Assembly (NCBI RefSeq): GCF_026210795.1
Contig: NC_089453.1
Span: 1,676,501-1,740,500 of the forward strand
Reading direction: 5' to 3'
From: Rhizophagus irregularis
Lineage: Eukaryota > Glomeromycota > Glomeromycetes > Glomerales > Glomeraceae
DNA: 64,000 bases
Shown here: in pieces, positions 34,633 through 47,400 of the stretch
Position numbering within the stretch: the stretch's first letter is position 1
Layout of the letters: every line of letters starts with the position of its first letter
Translations under genes and position numbers: made by a program
Notes under the pieces: generated by a model
Database searches by the model: none
The model's input: the letters and a program-made list of their open reading frames with translations, nothing else
What the model was told of the DNA's origin: nothing

Positions 34633-35855
34633 AGTAAGTTTTTCAATTCACTATTTTATTTAATTTGTTATTTTTTGAATATAATTAATGACTAAGTATT
34701 TTTTTTTTCGCAAATGAAATTTATCACACTTCGAACGGACCTTTCCGCAGGGAACCAATCGGATGACTGTGATTTGTCGTGGTACAAAATTGGCAACAAA
34801 TGATCAGCCATGTTCGCAGCAAGTCACGTGTCATTTATAAACAAAAAACAAGGTCTCCACACGTTAGGACTGGAATTGGACCGGATTTCTGTGAGACGCA
34901 GAAGAAACTGAGGCTGAGTCCAAACCTGCTCCTTTGGATACGGGGTAGACGTCAAAATTGGTTCATGGTAATACATCATCCAGGATATCTACAGTTTTTC
35001 GGCGGGGCAAAAAAAAATGTAATTATTATCGGAAAAATATTAAAATTTTAATGAGGAAAATAATATTGTTTTATTCCGAGTTTCCGAGTACACTATCACT
35101 AACATTTGTCTATAAAAAAAAAAAAAGAAATATTAATTCATAAAATTATTTTATCATTCAAATAAACTGACGATCAGGAGCTGCGGCGTAAAGGTTAAAA
35201 TAAAATAAAAGCCGTATCGCTATAATATTTATAATATACAACCTGATTTACTTTATAAATCTTATAAGCGGACCTTCAAAATTTTATGCAATATGTATGA
35301 TCCAATATATCGAAGCTTATTTTTTCATCACATGATCACATGATCAATAATATCAATAATCATGAGTCATCTCTTACAGAAAAAAAAATTTTTTTACTAT
35401 TGTTTTGTTTGATCATGACGCGATTTTTGGCTCTGACTATAGCAAACTCGCAAACTCCGTGGGAAAAAAAATTTTTGTATGACAATTTTTTTTATATAAA
35501 ATACCTCTCCATCTGTAATTTTTTTTTAAAAAAAATATCCTTTTTTTCAAATAATATTTCTTTTTTTTCAAAAAAAAGGAAAGAAGAAAGCTCGAACGAA
35601 AACTTATTTTTTTTCCATAGTAACCCATCTTCTTCGTGGTTTTCTTATCGTTTTTGGCATTTCAAATACTACGCGTAGGATATTTTCCAAAAAGTTTCTT
35701 TTTTAAAAATTATTTTACTTTTTATTATTTTTAACTTTATTTTGTTTATATATAAGAAACCACACTCACACACTTTAGTGCGGTAGTAGTAACCTATCTT
35801 CTTCATAGTTTTCTTATCTCCTTTTAGGCCCTTTTTTCTTTTCGTCTCTCTTTAG
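34633..35855. other. Intergenic mosaic, GC-richer block at 34735-35010
   Basis: No gene I can support. 34735-35010 is less AT-rich than its surroundings and open in one frame (34779-35051, with HVRTGIGPDFCETQKK), ending near an A-run (GGCGGGGCAAAAAAAAA). That is compatible with a truncated retro-inserted piece, family unknown. A 43-bp sequence at 35618-35658 (TAGTAACCCATCTTCTTC..) recurs diverged at 35787-35829. Confidence 0.4.
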
Positions 35856-36070
35856 GTATGTGGGTAGTGTGGGTTGGGAGTGCGGGTGGGTTGGGAGTGT
35901 GGGAGTGTGGGAGTGTGGGTTGGGAGTGTGGGAGTGGGTTGTGTGGGAGTGTGGGTGTGTAGGTTGGGAGTGCGGGTGGGTGTGGGAGTGTGGGTTGGAG
36001 TGTGGGAGTGGGTTGTGTGGGAGTGTGGGTGTGTGGGTTGGGAGTCGGGTGTGTGGGTTTGCGTATGTGG
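35856..36070 (+). repeat. G-rich GT minisatellite
   Basis: Irregular tandem copies of GGGAGTGTGGGTTG and GGGTGTGTGGGTTG fill this segment. The plus strand is a nearly pure G/T track with frequent GGG runs, so it could form G-quadruplexes. The overlapping open frames (VWECG-type repeats on plus, PTLPH-type on minus) are by-products of the repeat and not genes. Confidence 0.85.
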
Positions 36071-36895
36071 TTTTTCATTTTATTTTTTTTCGTCATCATT
36101 TTTTTAGGTTTATCTTCTCTCCATCTGGTCTTCTCTTTCTTTCTTTACGTCTTCCTTTCATACAAATTCTGTATTGCCCGGTACCTTATATCACCGATCC
36201 ACAAGATAAGCATAAACTGATTTATTATATTTTTCTTTCTTGAACATAAACTCTGACGGTATTTTTTAGTTTATAAGTACATGTAATTAATTTCACTATT
36301 TTATCATCTTTTTTTTTTGCTTTACCAACATAAAAATTTAATGTTTAAATATTTGATTTTATGTATTTGAAAATAACAATATGTTTTAATACTTTTAAAT
36401 TTTAAATTGAACGTCAAATTTTGTAATTACTATTTATTAATTAATACTTATAAAAAATTTGAATGAGTAATTTTTTGGATGAAATTGGGACTTTGAAAAT
36501 CTTTAATGTTTTCACTAAAAAAAAATCAATTAGAGTTAGTAAGAAACAAAGTGTAAGGATATAAGTTAGAAATAAACATAAAAAGAAAAAAAGAAAAATA
36601 CCTCGAGACTGAGAAAACGAACCTTGAACCTATAATAAAAATGAGATTCGACAAACAAATAAATATGACAAGTCTGCCACATGATCGAAGACCCAGGCGA
36701 TGTTTACCAATTCCCAATATAATTTATATCATTCTAATATTATAATTATAATTTAGTACATATTTATTTTGTTAACTAATTATTACCTATATTAAATTCC
36801 TAATTATAATTATAAACAAAAAACTGCTGTATCCATCTTTAATTTACTTAGTATTACATTATAATACTAAAATTTTCTATTTAAACAAACTCATT
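36071..36895. other. Intergenic, possible Helitron interior
   Basis: No gene seen. If 36896-36926 is a Helitron 3' end, part of this stretch belongs to that element, but I could not find its 5' TC end. Confidence 0.35.
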
Positions 36896-36926
36896 GGTCC
36901 CGGTGCGGAGCAACGGGTAACTGCTA
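36896..36926 (+). mobile_element. Helitron-like 3' terminus
   Basis: The sequence has a short hairpin, CCCG-GTGCGGAGCAA-CGGG (36898-36916), followed by TAACTG and then CTAG directly before a T. Helitrons end in a GC-rich hairpin and CTRR and insert between A and T. The local GC content stands out from the AT-rich flank. No Rep/helicase frame lies nearby, so it is a non-autonomous or truncated element. Confidence 0.55.
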
Positions 36927-36930
36927 GTAT

Positions 36931-37344
36931 AGCCTATATAGAGATGTGCCACTTAGTGTTATATAACATATATAACATATATATATAACTAAAAAAAATA
37001 CATATAATATGAATAAAAATTTTTTTGATCAATCAATTACCAGGCTGTATATTCTGAAGTCACAAAAATTTTCATCCCTTATCTGTCACTGGTCACGTGA
37101 AGTGAGATTAATGATATATATAACATAAATAACATAAATAACATACATAACATGTTATGTTTGTTATATTTGTTGTTTTTAATGTTATAAATATTATATA
37201 GCAAAAATGGTATATTTTTAATATAGAATAATAAAAGTATATATTGTATTTATAAAAATTTTTATTCATATTGTATGTATTTTTTTAATTATATATGTGT
37301 TATATATGTTATATAACACTAAGTGGCACATCTCTAAGCCTATA
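36931..37344. mobile_element. hAT-type MITE with exact 8-bp duplication
   Basis: Element 36939-37336 (398 bp) lies between exact copies of AGCCTATA (36931-36938 and 37337-37344). Its ends are inverted repeats of about 85 bp, opening TAGAGATGTGCCACTTAGTG and continuing through TTATATAACATATATAA to GAATAAAAATTTTT. The interior is AT-rich with ATAACATAA repeats. There is no transposase frame. It sits 12 bp downstream of the Helitron-like end. Confidence 0.9.
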
Positions 37345-38156
37345 ATTAGTGGGACTATAAACAGGAATCGGAAGATTAGGCTGGGAGGGCTCGGTTGAGG
37401 CTTAATTGGATTGGTTGATCGACAAAATTGGCCGGATGGCTATAATTGTCATTAGGACAAAAATTGTCGCGGATATTGGATGATATATAAACGGTGGTTT
37501 CAAGGATAAAAAAAAGCAGTTGGGTTTTTGTTTATTAATTATAGAAATAGGATAGTTGGAATATTACAGAGCGCCGATTGAGGCAGTAATATTGTCTATT
37601 TGTTTGTTCGTTAATAAAAGACACCCGCTGATCTTTTCCGATTTCTTCATAAAACACTGTTTATTAATTTTATCATTATAATTCGTGAATCGACGTCCAC
37701 CGATTGTCATCAATTTCATATACGATATTTTACATATATATTGTTTATCGATTATTGTCTATTTATTTATTATATATACACTATTTATATATTTCCTTAC
37801 ACTTTATTGTCGATTGTTAACCGATTGTTATAAAAATCGTTGTTTATCCTTCTGTTATTACTACTCCCCGGACCGTCAGAAATCAGTAGTAACAATATCA
37901 ATCAAAATGTTACACCGTGCTTGACATTTTACCTGTTCATGCTTGGTCAATCCATGCTTGATTTTTCACCCGCTCAAAGCCCAATAGCTTAGTCCAACTC
38001 GGCTTGCCGACGGCGCGCCGCGCCAACCAATTTTTGGGGCAGTTTCACCAATTTGACATGAAATGCGCTATGAACGAATTTTTTTATATAAGTAGATAAT
38101 TTCGACATATAATTCATTTATTAAAAAAGTTATTCAAAAAAAAAACCTTCCATTAG
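37345..38156. other. Upstream of the channel gene
   Basis: No gene. 37940-38030 is GC-richer (GGCTTGCCGACGGCGCGCCG). A TATA-like ATATATAAACGGTGG at about 37481 and AATAAAAGACACCC near 37613 would also fit a worn LTR, but I found no matching partner or TG..CA ends. Confidence 0.35.
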
Positions 38157-41100
38157 ATGAGTCAGTCAACAAGTGAAACTAAAATAGCCATTTCTCCAAA
38201 ATCGAAATATGCTGTGACATATGAAAATAATTTATTTAAAGGATGGAGCAATGCGGAGTTTAGTCATGCCGAATTAACAATTGAGCCGCAGAGTACGTTA
38301 ATATTAGATTTCAAAGTTTCTGATAATAAGGTTTTAATATACAAGACTCTTTATGAAGGTATAGAGGATAAAGTGTATTTTTTTAATCGTATTTCGAAAA
38401 AAAAAAAGATTTTAAAATTTCATTTATTCTCCTCACAGTACGTATCTATGATATGGAAAACAACGAACATATAATTCTTTATGATAGATATGAAGAGAAA
38501 AATTACAAAATTACAAATTTTCTTACAAATGGAGATATAATAATTTACAAGAATGCCGTTGCTTCAATTTATTCTTCTAATAATAATTGGAAATGTACAT
38601 CCAAATATAAATTCGATGAAATAAACATAGAGTTTGGCGGAGTAGCTAATGATAGGTTATGGGTGATAGTAAATAAAACTATACATATATTAGATTTAAA
38701 TAAATTTCATTATCAGAAAATTCCTCTTGAAATTGATGTAAGTATAAATATGGTAGTTATATGTCATCTCTATACTATTTTTTGATTATATTTCTAAAAT
38801 AAATTTTTTTTTTATTTAGGAAAAAGAAATAAACATTGATAAAATAACGTTAAAAATTTCTGAATGTTTAATTGTTATTAATATTGACGGAAAATCTTAT
38901 ATTTATTCTAATGGCACGAATGTTCCAATTGTTCCAATTAGAAATAAAGGTAATATAATATTTTCTTTTACTACAAATTTTAATTAGATACACAATAACT
39001 TATTTTAACTTATATTTAATTAGAACCTCAAGATTTTGATATTATTGATATTGCTGCGGATGATATTTTTAATAAGTATATTATTACAAAATCAATTGAT
39101 ACGAATAATAAAATTAAGAAGATCGACATTTATGACATCTGTTGTTGGAAATCAAGTTTAAGGAAATCTATCGATTTCGATAAATTATTAGAATCAAAAA
39201 ATATTGAATCTAATCAATTTATTTATAAAGAAGTTAAGAATAATAAAATATTTGGTTTATACAGTAATAAACCGCGGAATATTGATATTGATATGTCTAA
39301 CAATAGTCATTCTAATAATTCTGGAAAGGATCATGATTATATTTTACAAGAAACTAATGATGATAATATATTTCATCGTATTGGAAAACAACTTATTACA
39401 CCAATAGAAGATAGGGATCCCTTTATAAAAGATTGTGTCATTCCTCATTTAAAAAGTTTGAATATTTTTCAAAATGTTGAAGAACATGATTATGATTTAG
39501 AATTGACTGGGTATGATGAAATAATTTTAATAATTAAAATAAATGAAAATAAAATATCATATAACACAAAGTTACGCTGGAAAAAAGAGAATGTTAAGAA
39601 TTTTAAGAATACATGTGTCTTATATAGTAAAGATGAATTACATATATATGCTTTTACGAAATTGAAAAAGATTCAATTGCTATGTTGTTATAATATCAAA
39701 TTTATTAAATGTACAATTAAACTTTACAATAATTCTGAACTTAATTCTTCAGATATTGATAAAATTACCAAACACACAGAAAATGATTACTTAAAAAAGC
39801 AATGGATTTCTTACTTATTGAATCACAAATATTTTTTAGTAAATTATGGTGAAAGATTATTAAATTCAGCAATTAAAGAAAATAATACAGAGTTAGTAGA
39901 AACAATCATTAACAAAACTCTAGAGTATTTGAAAAAAGATCCCAATCATAATATTTACATATTATCAATAATAAGTAATAATATACCATACTTAGATGCT
40001 GACTTTTTATTAAAGTATTACAATGAAATGGTTTTATTTATTGATTCATCAAATCAAAATGTTATTTATAATAATTTTGACCATCTTCATACTTTTTGTA
40101 AAAAGTCAATACAATTAAATTTTATTAGAGAAATACCAACTAGGCTTGTATCATTAATAATAGTATTTTGTGTATTTTGTGCAATTGGATTTTTGAATCT
40201 TTTAGCAGGAAACATGGACATTTCCATTGCCCTATTTATTTTAACACCTATTTTTACTGGAATTTTTTATGTCCTTTTCATGAGAAATACTTCTAAAGCA
40301 AAGCAAAAAGTTATATTTGTAGTTCCTTTTCCAAATTATTTAACATACCCAAAAGATTATAATAAGTTTAAAGAATTTTTTTTTATACCTAAATCTAATC
40401 CTTTTTCACAATCACTAGTAAATAATGATTTTTATAAAACCTGGAATGGTGAAGCTATTATTAATTTTAAATGGAGGGTATTTGGTAGATATTATTATGC
40501 TGCAATATGGTTTTTCTTTATAATTTTTTTTATATGTTTTACTCTAGCTTCATCGGTTTCTTCTAAAATAATTAGTGAAAATAAAAAAGAACTTCTTTTA
40601 ATTTCATCAATTATTTTGGGATTATTACATCTTTCATTTGAAATTCGTCAATTTATTTGGAATCCAGTTAGATGGATTTTATATCTCTGGAATTGGATTG
40701 GTATATATTATTATATATTATATATATTGATATTTATTTAAAATAATTTATTTTAAATATATTTTTATTTTAAAATATAGATTTAGGTGCTTATTTATTA
40801 CCTACAGTAACATCATTTTATTGGATTTATACTGGAAATAAGAATACCCGTTTACTTTCAATTTCATGTCTTTTACTCAATATCAAATTTTTACTTTTCT
40901 TTCGAGTATTTGAACGATTTGGAATTTATTTTGCTATTATAGTTGGTGTTGGACGTAAAATTTTTTCATTTCTTTTTATATTATTCCTATTTATTACTAG
41001 TTTTGCACATGCATTTTTCATTTTAGCAAATACTGGATTAGATGAAATTTTTAATCCTTGGACTTCTACACCAAAATATCATCGAATTTTAGAAAATGGA

Positions 41101-41798
41101 GAAATAGATCGAAATCCATTTTTAGTTCAAGAACCTGATGATTATACAAATTTATTTTCAAATTTTCCTAATTCTATGTTTTCTATGTATTTGTTTTTAT
41201 TAGGTAAATAATAATTAATATTAATTATTTTTAATTATTTATTATTTTTTTTTTTTAATAAGTATTAATTTTAATAGGTGATAGAAATTCATTAACTTCA
41301 TGGCCTCTTGATAATAATCCGGTTATGGCTGTATTAATGGGTTTATTTTCATTTGTAATTGTTATATATTTAATGAATTTATTTATTGGACTTTTAAATA
41401 TGGCCATTCAAGAAGATAATAATCGAGCATCTTATTTAGCACAAAAAGCTGAAGTTAGTAAAATTAAAATATATGTAATGCTTTTAATAAGTATTTTATT
41501 ATTTTCTATAACAATTTATTATTTTTACAGATTTTAAAGGAAATTGAATTATTTTATTTATTTTCAAATCAAAGACGTTGGAGTCATTGGTTTCCTGATA
41601 TCATGTAAGAAATATTATATATGTATATAATATTGTTTTGATAAATAATTTAAATATCTTTTTTTTAGTTATTATTATGCAGATGTTGACGAAACACGTA
41701 AAGCTATAAAGAAATTAATAGATGAAAAAAATTGGAATACTGAAATGACTGAAATAAGAAAAAAACTTTTGGAACTTCTTTCTATAAAAAATCCTTGA
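38157..41798 (+). CDS. TRP-like ion channel
   Basis: Predicted 1036 residues from eight exons: 38157-38358, 38439-38737, 38820-38949, 39024-40700, 40781-41203, 41278-41453, 41531-41604, 41669-41798; all junctions keep frame. The N-terminal 290 residues look like a beta-propeller (TEIAISP-type opening KIAISPKSKYAVTYENN; several YxxDxxN strands). A linker with helical repeats follows (SAIKENNTELVETIIN). From about residue 585 come hydrophobic segments (LVSLIIVFCVFCAIGFLNLL, AAIWFFFIIFFICFTLASS, and others), a loop that may be the pore (GDRNSLTSWPLDNN) and a last helix NLFIGLLNMAI typical of TRP S6. A short cytosolic tail ends it. Likely a cation channel of plasma or internal membrane. Family in Glomeromycotina is large; ligand unknown. 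Alternative donors in exon 1 exist; the one chosen keeps frame. Confidence 0.8.
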
Positions 41799-42262
41799 CT
41801 TTATAAAAATCTTAATATTAAATTTTCTGGATTTTATTTTTAGTTTATGATTATAAAATACAGTAATATTTTATAACTAGTAAATGTAATATTTTTGTAA
41901 ATTATTAGTTTTTTTTACATTTTACTTAAATGATTATTTAAAAAAACTTAAATTTTATTATATATATATATTTTGTGCCTCAGATCGATTCTTGCCTCAG
42001 ATTGAAATCGTCATGTGAGGTGCGTGATGTGGATCATTGGCAAATAAAAAATTTTTTTTAAAAAAAAATATCGATCGTTTTCTACTGTTTTCTACTATTT
42101 TATTAATCTGAAATAGTACTAGTTTAACCCATTAGTAACTACACTAAAAATTATTTAATTATTATAAAGTTTTCAGTAGGAACGCCTGGAATGGTTCTTC
42201 ACGGCTAATTGACTCTTTGAGGTAAGTTTCGGAAGCTTTTTTTTTTTGTTTTTTCTTATTCG
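41799..42262. other. 3' flank of the channel gene
   Basis: AT-rich sequence leading into the tandem repeat. Nothing recognised. Confidence 0.4.
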
Positions 42263-42615
42263 GAACGGTACTAACCATTCCTTCCTTTTTCTTTTTTTAA
42301 TAGGAACAGTTAAAATGTTTTAAGGTAGAATTCAATTTTTATTTTTATTTTTTTCTTTTTGAACGGTACTAACCGTTTTTTTTTTCTTTTTTTTTTTAGC
42401 ATTTCGGCCTGGGCTCTCTCCCCCGGTAAATGGGTGTGCTATAATGTTTACTATAGTGTTAGTTTCTTTCTCCTAGAACGGCACTGACCGTTCTTTTGTC
42501 TTTTTTTTTTAGCATTTCGGCCTGGGCTCTCTCCCGGTAAATAAGTGGTGCTATGGTGTTTATAATGTTGGTTTTTCTCCTAGATATTAACCATTCTCTT
42601 TTCTTTTTTTAATAG
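42263..42615 (+). repeat. Tandem repeat with ACGGTACTAACCGT core
   Basis: Units of about 113 bp begin GAACGGTACTAACCGTT (42361) and GAACGGCACTGACCGTTC (42476), each followed by a T-rich tract and AGCATTTCGGCCTGGGCTCT (42398 and 42511), then CCCGGTAAAT and GTGCTAT. Degenerate partial units flank them at 42263 and 42582. The start of each unit is itself a short palindrome. No coding potential. Confidence 0.75.
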
Positions 42616-42885
42616 GAATAGATTAATGGTTTTTTGAGAATAGGTAAATAAAAAGATTTTAAGTAAGAAAACATAGAAATGTTAGAGAAATGAAAATTTA
42701 TAATAAGAGGAACGATGTAAAATGTGATATTAAATAATATAAAAATTATGTATAATCTATTAACAAATAAAATCAATGATTTAAGCATACATGAAATTAC
42801 TTTAAATTCAATTTCTTTATATAAGACATCAGTAATAATGCATTTTTTGACCAATTAATATATTTTACATATAACAAATGCCGCA

Positions 42886-43640
42886 TCATTTATTTTGACA
42901 TGAACGTCCACTATGGCATCTACTGCTACAGTCTCCACCTGCCTTCTTACAGTGACATTTATTACTATTGCATTCACCTTTACAATTACATATACCCCCT
43001 GATACTAAACCCGCACTCAGCCTCTCTAATTGATATTTTGTTTGAGGGAATGACTTCTAATTCAGGAAAAGTTTCTGTTCCGAGTGGTTCTAATTCACTA
43101 GCAGAATAATACACCCCAATTATTCCAAATTTTGATCCCAAACTATATTTATTATTTTCAGTTTTTTCCATAATTTTACATGGCAAAGTGGGTCGATCAA
43201 CACTAAATCTATCAATTTTAGGAACAGCAACCCTTACCAGATCACCAATCTGATATTCTTTAATTCTTTTCCTTCACTTGCTTATTTGATTGGCCATCTT
43301 ATTTGTATAATCTTGAAGGTCTTGATGGGCCATATTTCTTAATATTTCGTGCTGTGTATTATTTGTAATATCTAAAAGGACCGGATCAATAAGTACTATA
43401 CGTGTATTATTTTCACTATCTTGATCTTGGACCACTGATCTTTCAATATCTAATTGTTGGACTGGAATATTTGATTCTAATTGTATTAGTCGGTATGATA
43501 AATAATAAAATTTGGCAATTAGATAAAAAAAACATTTTTATTAAATTTAATAAATATTATTGAAATAATAATTTTTTTAGTATTAAAAACCTTACCTTGC
43601 AAATCATCTATTATATCACTATCCAAATCTGACAATAATA
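42886..43640 (-). pseudogene. Integrase C-terminal fragment with Cys-rich tail
   Basis: Minus-strand reading gives SDLDSDIIDDL, an intron-like gap, ESNIPVQQLDIERSVVQDQ, then a TGA at 43274-43276, and GDLVRVAVPKIDRF..DRPTLPCKIMEK, FGIIGVYYSASELEPLG. After a frameshift near 43020 comes a Cys tail CNCKGECNSNKCHCKKAG..CSSRCHSG, stopping at 42886. The GDLVRV..P word is like the C-terminal SH3-type region of retroviral-type integrases. The CxCxxxC..CxCxxxxxxC tail follows such regions in transposon-derived proteins I recall from these fungi. One stop and one frameshift make it inactive. The core integrase domain is absent. Confidence 0.6.
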
Positions 43641-43649
43641 TTAAAAAAA

Positions 43650-44052
43650 TTTATAATTACATTACTAGCTTTATTATTCAATTTGTGTTTTGTAACTAGA
43701 TCTTTATAAACTTTATTTAGAAATTCTGTATAAGTTTCTTCAGATTCTTTAGAAGATTCCCTCTGGCAGATTCTCCAGATTCCTCAAATTCTTCAGCAGA
43801 TTCTTTATATTCTTCAAATCCTTTAGTAGATTCTCCAGATTCCTCAGATTCTTCAGCAGATTTTTCAGATCCTTTAGCAGATTTTCCAGGTTCTTCAGAT
43901 TCTTCAGCAAATTCTCCATACTTTTCAGGTTCCATGACAGACTGTTCAGGTTTTTTAGATTCTTCACATTCAAACATATCTTCATAGCTCATTACTGAAA
44001 ATGTACTTTGAACACTATTAAATGATGCATCTTGATACCTCTCATATTCCAT
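43650..44052 (-). pseudogene. Acidic-repeat N-terminal transposon fragment
   Basis: An ATG at 44052 opens MEYERYQDASFNSVQSTFS. Repeats of EESEEPGKSAKG/EESEESGESTKG type follow. A one-base slip near 43760 is needed to continue as ESSKESEETYTEFLNKVYKD and KHKLNNKASN. The latter resembles the N-terminal part of Plavaka-type (KDZ-related) transposase proteins abundant in fungi, but this is from memory and uncertain. It ends without any catalytic part, next to the integrase fragment, so the two may be separate insertions. Confidence 0.45.
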
Positions 44053-44486
44053 CTAAATCATTATCATTAGATCAAAGGGGGCAGGGCTGTGCGGCGTAAA
44101 ATTTGGATAAATTATGGCTAATATTTTTTTGGGTTTCATTCCAGGATTCTATGCTTATCGCTGAGATTTGCGGGAAGGTGGAGGGAGATTGGGTGAAGTG
44201 AGATCTTGTTTGTTAACCACCATATAATTTAGCAAATCTGATTTTTTTACAAATATACACACTATTTAGTAACGAAACCATTCTGGCAAAGTTTAGTTTA
44301 TTAAAATTATATTAAATTACAATAAATATCGCAAAATTTTATGAAAAGTGCCACAGAATCTCTAAATCTCTAATAATTCACAAAAAAATAGGCTCACAAC
44401 ACAATACAAAATTAGCTTTAATAAATCACACGCATATATTTACTTTTGTCACTATCTAACAATTGACCCCTTGAAAAACTATTCCT
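44053..44486. other. Intergenic, nothing recognised
   Basis: Separates the transposon wrecks from the 3' end of the DUF3684 gene. No gene or repeat seen. Confidence 0.5.
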
Positions 44487-47400
44487 CTAAATTTGAAGTT
44501 TTTTCAATACTGCTAAAAATTTTGGCATATAATTTTCTGCGAATGATGATAAATAATACTAATCATTTTTAAAAAAACAATTTAAGATTTTAATTAATAA
44601 AATGAAAAATATACGTATATATATAAAAATAAGATATAGTATATACTTACTTCATGTTCAGAACTATGAGATTGAATAAAATTATGTGCCAATTCGTGAC
44701 AAAATGTCATATACCAAGAAGTCATTGCGTTGCTTGTAAATTTAGTTTTACATTCTTCACCATGTAATCCAATGTAAAATTTTAAATTAAAAAATAATGA
44801 TCTGTCACGATTAAATGCAACACTATTCGTATAATTATCATAAAATACATGAATGGCTCGTAATTCAAGGTCAAAAACACTCGCAATATTTCTTAACATA
44901 ATTAGAAAACGAATTAACGGAGCACGATTTGATGATGATAAGATATCCGCTTGATTAGCACTTTTAGCATCATAAAGTTCAATACCCTGTTCATTTCCAA
45001 CACAGAATAATAAATGACCTAAAAATAATAGATAAATCAAGTTAATAGAAATAAAAATATAAGTAATTATAAATAAATATTGAATATATTTTTCGTACCA
45101 GGTATAATATCACAGTAACTCGATTCACTTTCTGTAACAACCTTAGTACAAGCTTGACTATTAATAGTACTTCCAAGGTTAGAATGGCAAGTTTTTATTG
45201 CATCACGTAAAGAATTTCGTAAATTTAGAGTAATTTGAGGAGTTATAACAACTGGTGACTTTACGGCTGGTTTTTGACTATATTGCTTAACAACATTCTG
45301 TGATGAATTAGATCTTAATAAACGATCAACTGGAATTCCCTTAGCTTCTAAACTCGATAAAGAAGGTGTTGTTAAGATAATATTAAAATGAGAATATTCC
45401 TTCAATTTAGATGATTTAAAAATATGTTTGCATATATATGATGAAATATCAAGATAATCTGGATTTGGTGTTATAAAAAGTACCCATGAATTTAATTCTG
45501 CACTTTCAAGTACACAAGCGGTAGTAAAATCGTTTCTAATCTGAATATTATTATCTAACTTATGACATGTTTCTATTTGGTCAACTGTTCTTACTTTTAA
45601 CCTTTCAAGCCATTTCTCATTTCTCAAGATATTCGTTCTAGAATTATCATAATAAAATAAATTTGCTCTTTCCTCAATTGTTTTTCTTATCTTTACAGAA
45701 ACCTCGGTTTCTCTAATAGCACCTTTCGGAATTACAGTCTCTTTTACTGATTCATGTAACGATCTACATCCCAATCTCTAAAATATTAAATTTATCGTTA
45801 ATATTATAATTTAAATAATTCTTATGTATCTACCAAATATTATTCATAAGATTAAAATAAATTATAGGTACATGTACCTTATAGAATCTTTCCAATGAAA
45901 TATCTTCTGGAGCTATCAATGGTTTAAAGATTTGACGATATCCTGGATCGTCATTTATAAAAATTTCTTTTGCTGAAGCCAAATGTTTCTGATCAACTCT
46001 TTCACCATCACAGATTTTCTTTATACCTATTAAAATAGGCTCTCTTTTCATATCCCTAAATAAACCTGGTTCGTTATATTCTATAGTAGTAATTTCATTG
46101 GCAATCCTAGATAAAATGTTTGAATATCTATCATCATCAGAAGAATTAAGAGAATTCCACAATTCACGTGATGATTTCACCAATAACTCAGCAAATTCTA
46201 TCGTAGATGGTTCACTCTTAACACCACAACTTCGAAGAAATACATTTGCTTTCTCTCCGAAATTAACATATGTAAAGAATTCTCTCAGACTAAAAAGAAT
46301 AATAATAATAATTTTCTTTTAAAAAAAAGTCGTTCCATTTAACTAAACTGTGAACTTAACATAATACATACCCATATTCTGTGCATTTAAGGAAACAGCT
46401 ACGTGGATTTTTAAGAGTGATTGCATTAAATTTAGTTCTATCTTTAACTGGGATAAAATTAAGATCACCAAGAATTTTCCAATCAGAAGATGTAAAATTT
46501 CCTTGTAAAAACAAATATTCAAAAATTTCTTTTGCCTTATTTATATCTCGCGGCGGATGATCGATCAAACTTTTTAAGAGTTTTTCATGACTAGGATTTT
46601 CTTGAACGCCAAATTGTTCTGAGTAAAACAATAAATCTTGATGTATAACATTAAAATTCATTTTCATACATTCAGGATTAATATAACATTCTGTAGGTTT
46701 CGCATAAACACCTGAGCTACATAGCAAAAATGCGACATTGATTTCAGTTGATTTGTAATCTTTGGAATATCTTTCTTTAAAATTAAGAGCAAAATATTTA
46801 AAAGCCTTCGCACGAATTTGTGGATCTTTTTGTGGTGTTAACAGTTTTAGAATTTTTTGAAGTTCAGGAAATTCCCTTAAACCCAGTTCAATTAAAAATG
46901 TTCCTACAAATTTAAAATACAATATTATTTTTAATTATAGATTATATAATAAAATCAAATAATGTAGTACCTACCTTCTTGCGTGTAACGATTCCAATCT
47001 CCTTTCCAATCAATAACAGGTAAACCAAATTCACGATGTAATGGTATAGGTGTATACAATTGATCGGCAACGTAACGATCTTTTGATGATTCCGAAAAAT
47101 TTTCTTTAGGCCAGATAGGTTTTTTCTTTAATATTTTTATTTCATTTTCTTTGAGATCATTAAATTTTGAAGAAAGATATTTTACAAGTTGTATATGATC
47201 TCCATCTCCTTGTTTAAGAAGATGATCAAAAATGAGTTGTAATTCAACAATCTATAGATAAATTCAATAATTATTAGTAATTAAGTTTAATCGTTTAAAA
47301 TATCCAAAAAACATATACTATATACTTTTCGAACGCCCAAAAGTTCCATTAAAGATTGAACACTTGAAGGTTCTTGAAAATCAATCGTTGGTAAATCAGG

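Noticed and set aside
35340-35678. 112-codon Phe/Lys-rich frame
   Set aside because: Made of long A and T runs with an equally open antisense frame; low complexity.
35824-36243. Open frames rich in VWECG (plus) and PTLPH (minus)
   Set aside because: Translations of the GT-rich minisatellite.
37345-38030. Possible solo LTR upstream of the channel gene
   Set aside because: TATA-like and AATAAA-like words are present, but there are no TG..CA ends, target duplication or second copy.
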